In this document: one piece after another, positions 53,809-62,822 of the stretch
Layout: each line of letters opens with the position of its first letter
How positions within the stretch are numbered: the first letter of the stretch is position 1
Assembly (NCBI RefSeq): GCF_000719865.1
Contig: NZ_JOID01000021.1
Coordinates: 1-64,000 of the forward strand
Length of the DNA stretch: 64,000 nucleotides
Reading direction: 5' to 3'
Origin: Streptomyces albus subsp. albus
GTDB taxonomy: Bacteria > Actinomycetota > Actinomycetes > Streptomycetales > Streptomycetaceae
Program-made: the position numbers and the translations under genes
Notes under the pieces: generated by a model
The model's input: the letters and a program-made list of their open reading frames with translations, nothing else
Told to the model about the DNA's origin: nothing
The model's database searches: none

Positions 53809-55049
53809 GCCACGGCGAGGAAGGTGTCCCAGTGCGGCGTGGGGGCGCTGCCCACGCCGAGGGTGTGCAGAGCAAGGGCCGCTCCGGCAGCTCCGTCGAG
53901 CAGTTCCGGGGCGTGGTCACCTCGATGGATTGCAATGATCAAGCGGTCGGCCAAATGGGGCAGTTCCGCGGTGATCTCGGTGTTGCCCGTCTCGGTGGCC
54001 ATCCGCCATGCGGCGTGCAGCAGACCGGCCATGCCGTGGCACAGCCCGATCTCGGGGAGCCTGTCCAGCTGGATGGGGTCGCGCAGGGCCGCGAGGATCG
54101 CGTTCTCGGCTGCCTGTACGCGCGCCGGGGTGCGGAGAGCGAGTCCGGCCAGTTGCTGGGCGCGGGCCGTGCCGCTGACGCCGTAGCACCAGGAGGGCCG
54201 GGGGTGCAGGTCGGGATGGACGCGTCCGCCGGCCGCCTGTTCCAGGGTGATGAGGCCCGGCCACCAGGAGCCGGTCTTCTCACCCTGGCGCCACTGGTCG
54301 GTCCAGGCACAGATCCGTTCGACGGCGCGGACCATCCCAGGAAGTGCCAGACCGCGCAGCAGGGCCAGGGAGAGCACGGACAGAGCGGCTCCCATGCCGT
54401 GGGCGAGCCCGAAGTTCCCGTGCCCGTGCGGGTAGTCGGCGCTGGGTGCTCCGGTAGGTGCCACGGTCGTCCACCACGGTGGCAGCCCGGCCTGACCGGG
54501 TAAGGGCTCGGTCAGGCGGACCAGATAGGCAAGGGCGTCGCGGGTGATCTCGTGGTGCGGGTGGCGGCTCAGATGGTAGGCAGCCAGCCCGGACAGACCC
54601 TGGATCAAGTCGAACTCTTCCATGGGGGGCCGCTCGGCGCGGTCGATGCGCAGGTGTGCCTTGGCCAGGCGGGTCCGCGTGAGGGTGAGGGTCGCTCGAT
54701 CCAGGTGGTCCAGGAGCCGCAGATACCGGCTGGATGCGCTGGCCGCGCGGTGTGTGATGAAGGCCAGGGCCGGAGCGCCGAAGAACAGGTTCGCGTTGGC
54801 CGCCGCGCTCACGTCGCCGTGCACGGCCGCAGTCAGCCAGGTGTGGGCGGTGTTCCAGCTCCCGCGGCCGGTCCGGGCGCGTTCGATGTGCAGCAGGGCG
54901 ATGCCCGAGGCTCCGCCGGCCAGAGACTGCGGCCAGGCGCGGCCGCCGTCCGGCCGGCTGCCGCGCCACGCGAAGTGGGGGTCGGTCAGTGCGTGGGCCA
55001 GTTGGTCGGCGGCCGACAGCGCGGCGGAGGTGAGGGCTGTCGCGGTCAT
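53805..55049 (-). CDS. Lanthionine synthetase C-like cyclase (LanC)
   Basis: A 414-residue zinc enzyme that joins Cys thiols to Dha/Dhb to form lanthionine rings. Motifs: HGHGNFGLAHGMGAALSVLS (GxxHG), SWCYGVSGTARAQQLAG (first zinc Cys) and GLCHGMAGLLHAAW (second Cys and His). The alpha/alpha toroid repeats span the whole length. AAGGAGG lies just before ATG 55049, which overlaps the LanB stop. Confidence 0.93.
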   Translation of the reverse strand: MTATALTSAALSAADQLAHALTDPHFAWRGSRPDGGRAWPQSLAGGASGIALLHIERARTGRGSWNTAHTWLTAAVHGDVSAAANANLFFGAPALAFITHRAASASSRYLRLLDHLDRATLTLTRTRLAKAHLRIDRAERPPMEEFDLIQGLSGLAAYHLSRHPHHEITRDALAYLVRLTEPLPGQAGLPPWWTTVAPTGAPSADYPHGHGNFGLAHGMGAALSVLSLALLRGLALPGMVRAVERICAWTDQWRQGEKTGSWWPGLITLEQAAGGRVHPDLHPRPSWCYGVSGTARAQQLAGLALRTPARVQAAENAILAALRDPIQLDRLPEIGLCHGMAGLLHAAWRMATETGNTEITAELPHLADRLIIAIHRGDHAPELLDGAAGAALALHTLGVGSAPTPHWDTFLAVA

Positions 55050-57949
55050 GGTGTCCTCCTTGCCCGAGCCTTCCAGCTCAGGGCGGCGGCTCTGGCCAGG
55101 TGCAGGTGGAGGCGCTCTCGTGCCGGCTCCGGCCCGCACATCCGGACGTGGTGCAGATGCAGCAGGTCCGCGAGCAAATCCTGTGGGCGTGTCCCAGCAT
55201 CCGTGATGACACGGCCGTAGGTGGCCAGCGCGTTGCGGCGTGCGGACCAACGTGCTCTGACGCTCGCGTCCAGGCCCGGAGCATCGGCGCTCACCAGGTT
55301 GACGGCCTGGCGGTAGACATCGCGGGGTGGCGCGGGCGGGTTCGTGCGAGCGTGCTTGATCAGCCAGTGCATCGCCTCGGCGTCCCCCAGTAGACCGGAG
55401 GCGATGTCCACCATGCTCGCCGCAGTCAGCGCATCGGGACTGGGCGCTTGCCTCTCGCTCTGAGCAACGAGTTGGGCCAGGGCAGCGGCGCTGTCGGCGG
55501 CGAAGAACTCCTCGGCCGCGTCCATCGCCGCAGGGCCGCCGAAGCGCGCGGTCTCTGGGAGGTACGTCTCCAGGCTTGCGTGGGTGATCAGGCCGCTGTT
55601 CCGAAGCCTGCGGGTCCATCCCCCGAGGTGCTCAATGGCCGAGCCGAGTGTTCCGGGTGCGCAGGCCAGGCGGACGCGGAGGTGGTCTTGAGGGGATCGG
55701 TAGCGAACGAACCACCACTGGGGTGCGCCCAGCTCTTCCAGAAGAGCCGGCAGGTGCCGGACCAGCAAAGGGTCCTGCCGGTCACGGTGCCCGTGGAGTT
55801 GGAGGAAGATGCGGTTGTCGCAGCCGGGTAGATGGCCGTGCTCACGGCCGACGACGTGGCCCGGCCCCGGGACGGGGGCGAGGGCCTGGTCTGTGGCGGC
55901 CAGGGGAATGACGATCTCGTGAGCGCGGCCGCCGGTCCATCCCAGACCCCCGTGCTGCGGCGCGGGGTGCAGCGTGACCGCTCCGTCGCGGTCCAGGTGC
56001 GTGCGCAGCAGGGCCCGGTGTGAGGGCTCCGCCAAGTCCAATGCCATGCGCTGGTCGGCATCGCTCAGATACACCCGCTCGGGCAGATGAGCGTCACGTC
56101 GCCACCGGGCGAGGGCTTGGTCCCACTGCGGCCACGACGCCGGCGCGCCGGGCAGGTCGGTGCTGGTCAGGAGCCAGCGAGCCGGGGACAGGATCGTGCG
56201 TCCGTAGCGCAGCGCGGGGAGAAACGGCAGGTTGGAGGCGGCGGTGCCCCACACGAACCCGGTGCAGGGGACCGCCAGCGCGACTGGCGCCTCGGCCAGG
56301 AAGCGTGCCAGCGGATGGGTGTGATGGCTCAGATCCACCGCATTCAACAGCAGCGTGTGCACCGGGCGGCGACGGGAGAGCGAGACCAGGTGCAATCGTT
56401 GGGCGTCGGCGGTCACCGCCAGGTCCGTCACGGAGATCAGACTCGTGTCCGGGGCCGGGTAGTCGCCGAGCGAGATCGCGAGTTCCGTTGCCTGCGGGGC
56501 GCGTGCGACGTTCTCAGCGCGCGCGGACAGTGGGGTGGAGTTGATCTGTGCGACGAGCGCGTTCTCGTGTACGGCGGGCAGTGAGGCGTACACCTCGGTC
56601 ATGCGGCGGCGGTCCTCGGCGTGCAGTACGTCCAGGAAGCGACCGGTGGTCGCTCCGGCCGAGCGTGCCACTCCGACTACGTGCAGGGTGAACTCGCCCC
56701 GCGCCAATGCTGGAACGCTCGCAGCGTGAATGCGGACGGTCACTTCGGTGCTCGGTTGCACCGGGCGGCCGGGATCCGTGGTGGCCAGTTCCTCGATCGC
56801 GGCATCGTCGAGCTCGACTTCGAGGCAGCGCCGTATCCCTGCTGTGTGGGCGAGCTTGATGAGGCGACTGTCGCGGTCGGTCAACGGCGAGGGCGCCGGC
56901 ACGGTGGTGGAGCCGAGGTAACCGGACGGGTACCCGAGTACGTCGATGGCATCCAGGACGGGGACGACCGCCCTGGGGCCGTACCGCTCAAGAAAGCGGC
57001 TGTGCCATTCAGTCCATCCGCTGAGAGCCGCACGGGGCGCGAGACGAGTGAGCGCCTTGGCTGCCGTTGCCGTTTCCTGAACCACGGTCTCCGGGACCAC
57101 CAGGTCCCAGTCCACCCTCAGGTCGAACCCCGGCTTGGGGATCTCACGCAACACCGCTGCCTCAACGCGTGGGAGATGCCGTGCGTGATCTCTGAGGAAG
57201 ACGAGCGGGTCGGTGACCGTCATTGCCGGGCGGAGACTGGTGATCAGGAATCGCTGTCTCACCAGCCCCGAGAGGAGTTTCTCGATCGCGGCGGGCGGCG
57301 CTGTGGGGAAGCCCGCGGTCAGCTTCGCGCTGAGGTCGCTCCACAGGACCGGGGCCCGCGCGGCCTTCAGCGCTTCGCGGACGGGTCTGGTCAAGCGGAT
57401 CCGCACCTGCTCGGAAGCGCCGTCGCGGGCGGCGCATGGGCGGTGCTCGATCACCACATGCCCATCACGTTCGGCAACGAGGCCGGAGGTGAGCAGCTTC
57501 AAGCGGGGCTGCAGTGTGCTGTGTCCCTCGAACCGGTCGATGAGAGCCGTGATCCGTGCCGCTTCGGGCCTGGTCGTTGCCTGGTGCCCGTTGCCCACCC
57601 GCAGCTTGGGGCCGGCCCCTCTGTTCGCGGCCGCGACCCCGGCGAACAGACCGAATGGTGTGGCGCGCGTGCGGGCACGCAGCAGGTAGCGCAGTACGGA
57701 GAGCACCGCACGGCGTACGGCTGGGTCCGGCAGCGATCGGCCGGCACAGATCTCGTCCACCCGGCTTGCGAGGTCAGGGCTGGCGGCTCTGACAGCGACC
57801 GCGAAGCCGACCGCGCGCCACGTGTGTTGCAGCCACTCTCGCGACGAAGCCGCGTTTGCGGACGGGCCGGTCAGATCCGGCCAGACAACCGGACGGTCAT
57901 CGCTCCACGCGGCCGCCCGGACCATTGCTGCGTCAACGTAGCGATACAA
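55046..57949 (-). CDS. Class I lantibiotic dehydratase (full-length LanB)
   Basis: A 967-residue dehydratase with the N-terminal glutamylation region (RYLLRARTRATPFGLFAGVA, the R-TPFGLFAG motif) and a fused C-terminal SpaB_C elimination domain (from about residue 740, IFLQLHGHRDRQDPLLVRHL, WWFVRYRSPQDHLRVRLACA). It dehydrates Ser/Thr of the FxLD precursor using Glu-tRNA. I chose TTG 57949 because AGGAGAGG lies 3 nt upstream and the protein then opens LYRYVDAAMVRAAAW as usual; GTG 58009 lacks a ribosome site. Confidence 0.9.
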   Translation of the reverse strand: MYRYVDAAMVRAAAWSDDRPVVWPDLTGPSANAASSREWLQHTWRAVGFAVAVRAASPDLASRVDEICAGRSLPDPAVRRAVLSVLRYLLRARTRATPFGLFAGVAAANRGAGPKLRVGNGHQATTRPEAARITALIDRFEGHSTLQPRLKLLTSGLVAERDGHVVIEHRPCAARDGASEQVRIRLTRPVREALKAARAPVLWSDLSAKLTAGFPTAPPAAIEKLLSGLVRQRFLITSLRPAMTVTDPLVFLRDHARHLPRVEAAVLREIPKPGFDLRVDWDLVVPETVVQETATAAKALTRLAPRAALSGWTEWHSRFLERYGPRAVVPVLDAIDVLGYPSGYLGSTTVPAPSPLTDRDSRLIKLAHTAGIRRCLEVELDDAAIEELATTDPGRPVQPSTEVTVRIHAASVPALARGEFTLHVVGVARSAGATTGRFLDVLHAEDRRRMTEVYASLPAVHENALVAQINSTPLSARAENVARAPQATELAISLGDYPAPDTSLISVTDLAVTADAQRLHLVSLSRRRPVHTLLLNAVDLSHHTHPLARFLAEAPVALAVPCTGFVWGTAASNLPFLPALRYGRTILSPARWLLTSTDLPGAPASWPQWDQALARWRRDAHLPERVYLSDADQRMALDLAEPSHRALLRTHLDRDGAVTLHPAPQHGGLGWTGGRAHEIVIPLAATDQALAPVPGPGHVVGREHGHLPGCDNRIFLQLHGHRDRQDPLLVRHLPALLEELGAPQWWFVRYRSPQDHLRVRLACAPGTLGSAIEHLGGWTRRLRNSGLITHASLETYLPETARFGGPAAMDAAEEFFAADSAAALAQLVAQSERQAPSPDALTAASMVDIASGLLGDAEAMHWLIKHARTNPPAPPRDVYRQAVNLVSADAPGLDASVRARWSARRNALATYGRVITDAGTRPQDLLADLLHLHHVRMCGPEPARERLHLHLARAAALSWKARARRTP

Positions 57950-58033
57950 GACCTCTCCTGTGGCCGCGCGGTGTCCGGTCGCACCCGTGGACGGGGCGTG
58001 GCCGGACACCGCAGTGAACGCGGTTCGGCTCTG

Positions 58034-58216
58034 TTACGGGCAACTCACACAGGCGGTCGCGCAGGTGGAGTTGCAGCCGTCGTTCGTCAGGCGGATGAGC
58101 TGGTCCGCAGCCGGGCCGCCTTCGGCGATGGTGACGTCCAGGTCGAAGTCGTCGGACTCCCGCAATTCGACGGCCGGCTGTGCGGACGCGACCGGGCCTT
58201 CCAGTTGCATGGTCAT
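58034..58216 (-). CDS. FxLD-family class I lanthipeptide precursor
   Basis: A 60-residue precursor. The leader contains DDFDLDVTI, the FxLD box recognised by LanB. The likely core is LTNDGCNSTCATACVSCP with four Cys and five Ser/Thr (Ser50, Thr44, Thr51, Thr54, Ser58), enough for several (methyl)lanthionines. The Asn-Asp-Gly step is a prime site for methyltransferase-driven aspartimide or isoaspartate formation. GAGGAGG lies 5 nt before ATG 58216. It sits between the methyltransferase and LanB genes on the same strand. Confidence 0.93.
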   Translation of the reverse strand: MTMQLEGPVASAQPAVELRESDDFDLDVTIAEGGPAADQLIRLTNDGCNSTCATACVSCP

Positions 58217-58283
58217 GCATTCCTCCTCGGGGCAGTTGGCTGATGGTGTGGTGTCCCCCGGGCCCGAGGGCGGGCCGGGAGTC

Positions 58284-59489
58284 TCAGTTCCAGGTCACCG
58301 TGACAATGCCGTGGCGCTTCTGCACGGCGCCCTGGGGGAGGGGAGAGGGGACGTTCCCCGGCAGATACCGGAAGGTCGCGGCCCCTTGCCGACGGTGATC
58401 CCGGGCCCAGCGACGCAGCAGGGCCACGTACTCGTCCGCGAGCGTTTCGGCCCGGTTCCCGTGGGCGATGACGCCGCTCTCGAAACCGCCGGTGTTCTCG
58501 TTCTCGCGGCGGGTGCGATAGGCGATGCTGCCGTCCGCGACCAAGGCGGGCACGCCGAGCAGAGCCGACGCGTCCACGAGCCCCTGCTCGACGAGGTATT
58601 CAGCCGCGTGCAGCCGGGCCGGCCGCGACAGACTGAGCGTCAGGTACAGCTCCAACTCGTCCGGCAGGTCGTAGGCCGCCCCCGACCAGCGTGCCAACCG
58701 AGGAGTGTCGAACGCCTGGTCCAGAGCTGTGGGCTCGAGGGCGACGCGCTTGTCGTCCGTCTGCAGGGCGATGCCGTCGCGCAGAGCCACCTTGCGTTCT
58801 TCGGCTGCGCCTTCGCCCTGGATGGGCACGAAGCGGGCCAGGCAGTAGGAGCGGCTCCGCAGACCCTCGCCATCGCGGTCGAAGGCGACCGAACGGGTGG
58901 TCCCGCACAAGGTCAACGGAACGACGAGCCGGCCTTTCTCCGTGAGCTGGCCGATCCACGCCGGGGGAATGTCCCACGCGGCCGCAGTGACGATGATGCG
59001 GTCATACGGCGCTCCATCGGGAACACCGGCCTCTCCGTCGGCGAGCACCGTCCTCACCCGGTCGTATCCGGTGTCGTCCAGACACCTGCGGGCACGGTCG
59101 ACGATGTCACGGTCGATGTCGACTGTGGTGACCGCTCCGTCACAGCCCACGAGTTCCTGGATGAGCGCGGCGTTGTAGCCGCCCGAGCCGATCTCCAAGA
59201 CTCGCATGCCGGGCTCGACGGCGGCCTGTTCCAGCATCACGGCCTGGAGGTGAGCCGCGGACATCACACTCGTCTCCAGCCCCTGCTCGTCCCTCTTGAC
59301 CGGCACGGTGCGGTGGATGTCGTAGGCGAGGTCCAGGGGCGCGTCGGGTGCGAACCGGTGTCGGGGCAGCGCAGCGAAGGCAGCGGCGACAGGCTCGGAA
59401 GCGATCGCTTTCCGGTCACGGAGAGCACGGACCATGTCCGCACGCAGCGTATCGGGATCACGAACGGTCGAGCCGTCAACAGCAGTCAT
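58284..59489 (-). CDS. FxLD-system protein-L-isoaspartate-type O-methyltransferase
   Basis: A 401-residue SAM-dependent methyltransferase. The PCMT-like core has VMLEQAAVEPGMRVLEIGSG (motif I), GAVTTVDIDRDIV, then DRIIVTAAAWDIPPAW and LTEKGRLVVPL. The extra C-terminal part (about 230-401) is specific to the lanthipeptide-associated version. Related enzymes methylate an Asp of the modified precursor, leading to aspartimide or isoaspartate. The target is probably the Asp in NDG of the neighbouring precursor. ATG 59489 has AGGT 11 nt upstream; the gene is divergent to the XRE regulator. Confidence 0.9.
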   Translation of the reverse strand: MTAVDGSTVRDPDTLRADMVRALRDRKAIASEPVAAAFAALPRHRFAPDAPLDLAYDIHRTVPVKRDEQGLETSVMSAAHLQAVMLEQAAVEPGMRVLEIGSGGYNAALIQELVGCDGAVTTVDIDRDIVDRARRCLDDTGYDRVRTVLADGEAGVPDGAPYDRIIVTAAAWDIPPAWIGQLTEKGRLVVPLTLCGTTRSVAFDRDGEGLRSRSYCLARFVPIQGEGAAEERKVALRDGIALQTDDKRVALEPTALDQAFDTPRLARWSGAAYDLPDELELYLTLSLSRPARLHAAEYLVEQGLVDASALLGVPALVADGSIAYRTRRENENTGGFESGVIAHGNRAETLADEYVALLRRWARDHRRQGAATFRYLPGNVPSPLPQGAVQKRHGIVTVTWN

Positions 59490-59536
59490 CCGAATTACCT
59501 ATTTCTGTTGGGAGTTGCGATGGCGGCAGCCCAGGT

Positions 59537-59617
59537 CAGACTGGTCGTCTGATGACGGGAAGCTGTTGTATTGCAACGTAGAGCGAGATAGAACCCTGGC
59601 GAGTACGCACAGTGCGT
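59537..59617. promoter_or_regulatory. Divergent promoter region with operator-like repeats
   Basis: Three inverted repeats lie between the methyltransferase and the XRE gene: CAGAC-N5-GTCTG (59537-59551), GTTG-N5-CAAC (59565-59577) and the perfect ACGCAC-A-GTGCGT (59605-59617). The last is 22 bp before the XRE start and is the best operator candidate. Confidence 0.45.
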
Positions 59618-59638
59618 GCCTTGGCTCCGGGGGCTGTC

Positions 59639-60835
59639 GTGGACACTGAACGCATCGGCCGGCGCATCGCCTGCTTTCGGGAACGGCGGGGTTACACCCA
59701 AGGCGACTTCGGACGTCTCATGGGCAAGTCCCGGCGCTGGGTACAAGACCTCGAAGGCGGGCACCGGCAGACCGACCCGCGTCTGTCGGTGCTCCAACGG
59801 GCGGCCGATGTCCTTCGCATCCCCCTGGAACGCCTCATGACCGACCACCCCGTGCCGCGGCCTGGATCCTCCGCGGCATTACCCGTGGAAGTGGCGGCTC
59901 TCGCTGATTCCCTTCATGCCCTCGCATCGCGAGGTCGCGTCGTTGACCTCGGCCACCTGCGGCGACGCGTCACCTTCTGCTGCCAGGCATGGGCCTCGTG
60001 CCACTACGCCGCCGCTGCACGCGACCTTCCAGAGGTCCTCGCCGACGCGCACCGCACCGCCGTCGCAAGCAGCGAGGCCGCTGTCCTGCTGTCCCGCGCC
60101 TACCAGCTCACCGCGTCGCTTCTCTTCAAGTACGGAGCGCTTGCCCGTACACCGGCCGTGCTCGCCGCCGACCGGGCACTGGCGGCTGCCGAGACCTCCG
60201 GCGACCCCGTGGCCATCGGCGCAGCCGCCCGGCGGGTGACACGCGGCCTCATCCACCAGCAGCGGCACGCCGCCGCGACCGACTACGCCGGCACGACCGC
60301 CACCACCCTCCGCCCCGACCTGGAGCGGTCCGGCTCAGCCGGGCTGTCCACTCTGGGAATGCTGCATCTGGTGGCCGCAATCGGCGCGACCGGGGCAGGC
60401 CGGTCCCGCCAGGCTGTGGCCACCGCGGCGGAGCAGCTCGGCGAAGCCGGAGAGGTGGCCGCCCAACAGGGCGAGCGCGGGGCGGACTTCACTGACTTCG
60501 GCCCCACCAACGTGCGACTCTACGAGGTGGATGTGCTGCTCCGGCTTGACGACGCGTGGTCCGCTGTCGAGGCGGCACAGCGGATCGACGCGGCGGCGCT
60601 GGCCGGATTGGGCAGGGAACGGCAGGCACGGCATCTGGTGACCACCGCAGGCGCTGCGGCTCTGACCAGAAACCGCGACGGCGCTGTCCGCGATCTGCTG
60701 GAGGCCGAACGGCTTGCTCCTGAGGAAGTCCGGCGGCCATCCGTCACGGGACTGGTCGGTGAACTCGTGGAACTCGTGCCCACCCCGCGCCCGGAGTTGA
60801 CCGGCCTCGCCCGGCGGTGTGGACTCCGTGTATGA
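59639..60835 (+). CDS. XRE-family regulator with TPR-like C-terminal domain
   Basis: A 398-residue protein of a type abundant in Streptomyces. The N-terminal Cro/C1 HTH (IGRRIACFRERRGYTQGDFG, LMGKSRRWVQDLEGGHRQTD) is followed by a long helical-repeat region (AVLLSRAYQLTASLLFKYGA, RRVTRGLIHQQRHAAATDYA). GTG 59639 was preferred because an alternative GTG at 59612 falls inside the palindrome at 59605-59617. It faces the lanthipeptide operon and probably controls it. Its stop overlaps the flavoprotein start. Confidence 0.82.
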   Translation: MDTERIGRRIACFRERRGYTQGDFGRLMGKSRRWVQDLEGGHRQTDPRLSVLQRAADVLRIPLERLMTDHPVPRPGSSAALPVEVAALADSLHALASRGRVVDLGHLRRRVTFCCQAWASCHYAAAARDLPEVLADAHRTAVASSEAAVLLSRAYQLTASLLFKYGALARTPAVLAADRALAAAETSGDPVAIGAAARRVTRGLIHQQRHAAATDYAGTTATTLRPDLERSGSAGLSTLGMLHLVAAIGATGAGRSRQAVATAAEQLGEAGEVAAQQGERGADFTDFGPTNVRLYEVDVLLRLDDAWSAVEAAQRIDAAALAGLGRERQARHLVTTAGAAALTRNRDGAVRDLLEAERLAPEEVRRPSVTGLVGELVELVPTPRPELTGLARRCGLRV

Positions 60836-61392
60836 CCCGAGTGCTCTACCTGATCGCCTGCGCGGCCGGCCCTGCGCAGTACCTCGACCGGGCCGTACGA
60901 CTTGCCCAGGGGCGCGGCTGGGAGGTGTGCGTCATCCTCACCCCCTCGGCTGCCGCCTGGTGGGAGCCACGGATGGGAGAACTGGAGCGACTCACCGGCC
61001 ACCCCGTGCGGTTCCGGTACAAGCTGCCGTGGGAGAAGGACGCGTTGCCGAAGGCGGACGCCATGCTGGTCGCTCCCCTCTCGTGCACCAGCTTGAACAA
61101 GTGGGGTGCGGGCATCGCGGACACAGTGGCGCTGGGCATCCCGTCGGAAGCGGTCCACATGGGTGTGCCCGTGGCGGTGATGCCGTTCTTCAACCAGGCG
61201 CAGGCCGCGCAGCCCGCGGTGCCGCGGAGCGTTGAGGCACTTCGGTCGCAGGGGGTGCGGGTCCTGCTGGGGGAGGACGGGTACGAGCCGCATCCGCCGA
61301 AGACGGGGGACGCCCGGGCCTTTCCGTGGAATCGGGCCCTCGACGCGATGGAGCGGCTCATGCGCCCCGGCAAGGCCGACTGCTCGCCCTGA
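60832..61392 (+). CDS. Flavoprotein of the HFCD (phosphopantothenoylcysteine decarboxylase-like) family
   Basis: A 186-residue flavin-binding protein: VLYLIACAAGPAQYLDRAVR, WEVCVILTPSAAAWW, DAMLVAPLSCTSLNKWGAGI ADTVALGI (family FMN site) and VPVAVMPFFNQAQAAQPAVP. The ATG overlaps the XRE stop (ATGA). Lanthipeptide decarboxylases such as EpiD belong to this family, but the precursor here ends in SCP, so C-terminal Cys decarboxylation would first need removal of Pro. XRE-flavoprotein pairs also occur outside RiPP clusters, so a regulatory pairing is more likely. Confidence 0.82.
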   Translation: MTRVLYLIACAAGPAQYLDRAVRLAQGRGWEVCVILTPSAAAWWEPRMGELERLTGHPVRFRYKLPWEKDALPKADAMLVAPLSCTSLNKWGAGIADTVALGIPSEAVHMGVPVAVMPFFNQAQAAQPAVPRSVEALRSQGVRVLLGEDGYEPHPPKTGDARAFPWNRALDAMERLMRPGKADCSP

Positions 61393-61449
61393 CCCCTGCC
61401 TCAGCAGCCGGCCGACCGCAGCCGCCAAGGCCCGCGTCCAGCCAGGTGT

Positions 61450-61799
61450 GTCCCGGCCGTCGCGCTCACCGGAACCGCGGTGATCGGCGCGACCGGAGCC
61501 GGGCCGCAGCGCCATGTCACGGTGCTGGTGCGCGGCGAACGGATCGCCGCCATCGGCAGCGCGCGCCGGGCCGAGTACCTGCGGGCGCTGAAGTGGTTGA
61601 CGGGCGCGGCGAGTTCGTAGTCAGCGGCTTCATCGACTCCCACGCGCACGGCAGCGGCCAGGAAGAGACAGAACCCCAACTGTTCTTCGCCAACGGCGTC
61701 ACCACGGTGCGCGGCCTGAACGGCCAGGCACTGCTGTACGACCTGTCGCTCGGCGTCCGGCTCGGCCGCGCGGTCCATCCACCCCGCCGTCGCTGGTGA
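61450..61799 (+). pseudogene. Frameshifted, truncated amidohydrolase gene
   Basis: The first frame reads ALTGTAVIGATGAGPQRHVT VLVRGERIAAIGSAR to a stop at 61618-61620. A different frame takes over near 61590: VVDGRGEFVVSGFIDSHAHG with the metal motif DSHAHG, then FFANGVTTVRGLNG, ending at 61799. This is the start of an imidazolonepropionase/prolidase-like amidohydrolase, broken by a frameshift and lacking more than two thirds of its length. The rest of 61393-61965 has no gene. Confidence 0.75.
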
Positions 61800-61965
61800 C
61801 AGCGCTCCGGCGGTCGGGAGCACTCCGGGGGCGGCGCGGGTCGACGGGCCCTGCGCCGACGGGAGTTGAGGCTCCGGAGGGCCAGGCACTCCGGCGGCCC
61901 CGGGGGGAATGGCGGCCCGGACGAGGTCTGGGCTCGGTGGCAGTCGGCTGCTGGGGGGCTCCGTC

Positions 61966-62799
61966 ATGACCGCTCTGACCGTGCTGGTGAACCTCGTCGT
62001 CATGCTGGGCATGTTCGCCGTCGTGCCGATGGGGCTGGCGCTCGTCGGCGGCCCCGAAGCGGTCCGGGCGCGCCCGTGGTGGCTGCTGGGTGCCGCCCCC
62101 GGGGCACTGGCCCTGTGGCTGCCGCGCGGTGGTCCCGCCACCGCGCTGGCCGTGCTGTACGCACTGGCCACCGTCGCCCTCGCCGCGCAGGCCCCGCTCC
62201 GGCTGGCCCGCACCCGGTCCCTGGCGCCCGCCGAGGTCGCCGTCCTGACCGCGCTGGCGGCGCCGTCCGTCGCCGGGGTGGCGCTGGTCGCCGAACGCGC
62301 GGGGTACGAACTGTTCGGCTTCGAACTGGAAATCCTGGCGCTGACCGTGCCGCACTTCCACTTCGCCGGGTTCGCCGCCGCGCTGGTCGCCGGCCTGGTC
62401 TGCCGGACCGACGGCGGCCGCGCGGCCCGGGCCGCCGCATGGAGCGTGCCGGTCGGCACCCTGCTCGTCCTCGTCGGCTACTTCCTCGGCGACTGGGCCG
62501 AACTCCTCGGGGCCGCCGTGCTCACCGCCGGGATGTGGCTGGTGGGGTACGCCGTCTGGCGCGGGCCACGGGCCGGCAGCGCCGACCGCACGACCCGTGT
62601 GCTGCTCACCGTCTCGGCGGCGGTGCTCGTCGCGACCATGGCGCTCGCCCTGAGCTGGGCCCTGGGCGAGGCCACCGGCCTCCCCCACCTCTCCCTGACC
62701 TGGACGGCCGCCACCCACGGCGTGGGCAACGCCCTGGGGTTCGCCCTGTGTTCACTGCTCGCCTGGCGCCGCCTGACGGGATCCGCCACCGGACCGTGA
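61966..62799 (+). CDS. YndJ-like integral membrane protein
   Basis: A 277-residue protein with about eight hydrophobic segments (LTVLVNLVVMLGMFAVVPMG, LTVPHFHFAGFAAALVAGLV) and the His motif VPHFHFAGF typical of YndJ-like proteins, plus THGVGNALGFAL near the end. ATG 61966 has a GGGGGG site upstream. Its function is unknown. Confidence 0.8.
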   Translation: MTALTVLVNLVVMLGMFAVVPMGLALVGGPEAVRARPWWLLGAAPGALALWLPRGGPATALAVLYALATVALAAQAPLRLARTRSLAPAEVAVLTALAAPSVAGVALVAERAGYELFGFELEILALTVPHFHFAGFAAALVAGLVCRTDGGRAARAAAWSVPVGTLLVLVGYFLGDWAELLGAAVLTAGMWLVGYAVWRGPRAGSADRTTRVLLTVSAAVLVATMALALSWALGEATGLPHLSLTWTAATHGVGNALGFALCSLLAWRRLTGSATGP

Positions 62800-62822
62800 C
62801 GGGGACCGGCCCGGCCGCCGAG

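Noticed and set aside
50438..61965. Attachment-site duplicate of the tRNA-Leu 3' end at the far side of the island
   Set aside because: I looked for the T-arm and acceptor sequence again and did not find a second copy in the window; no integrase gene is visible either.
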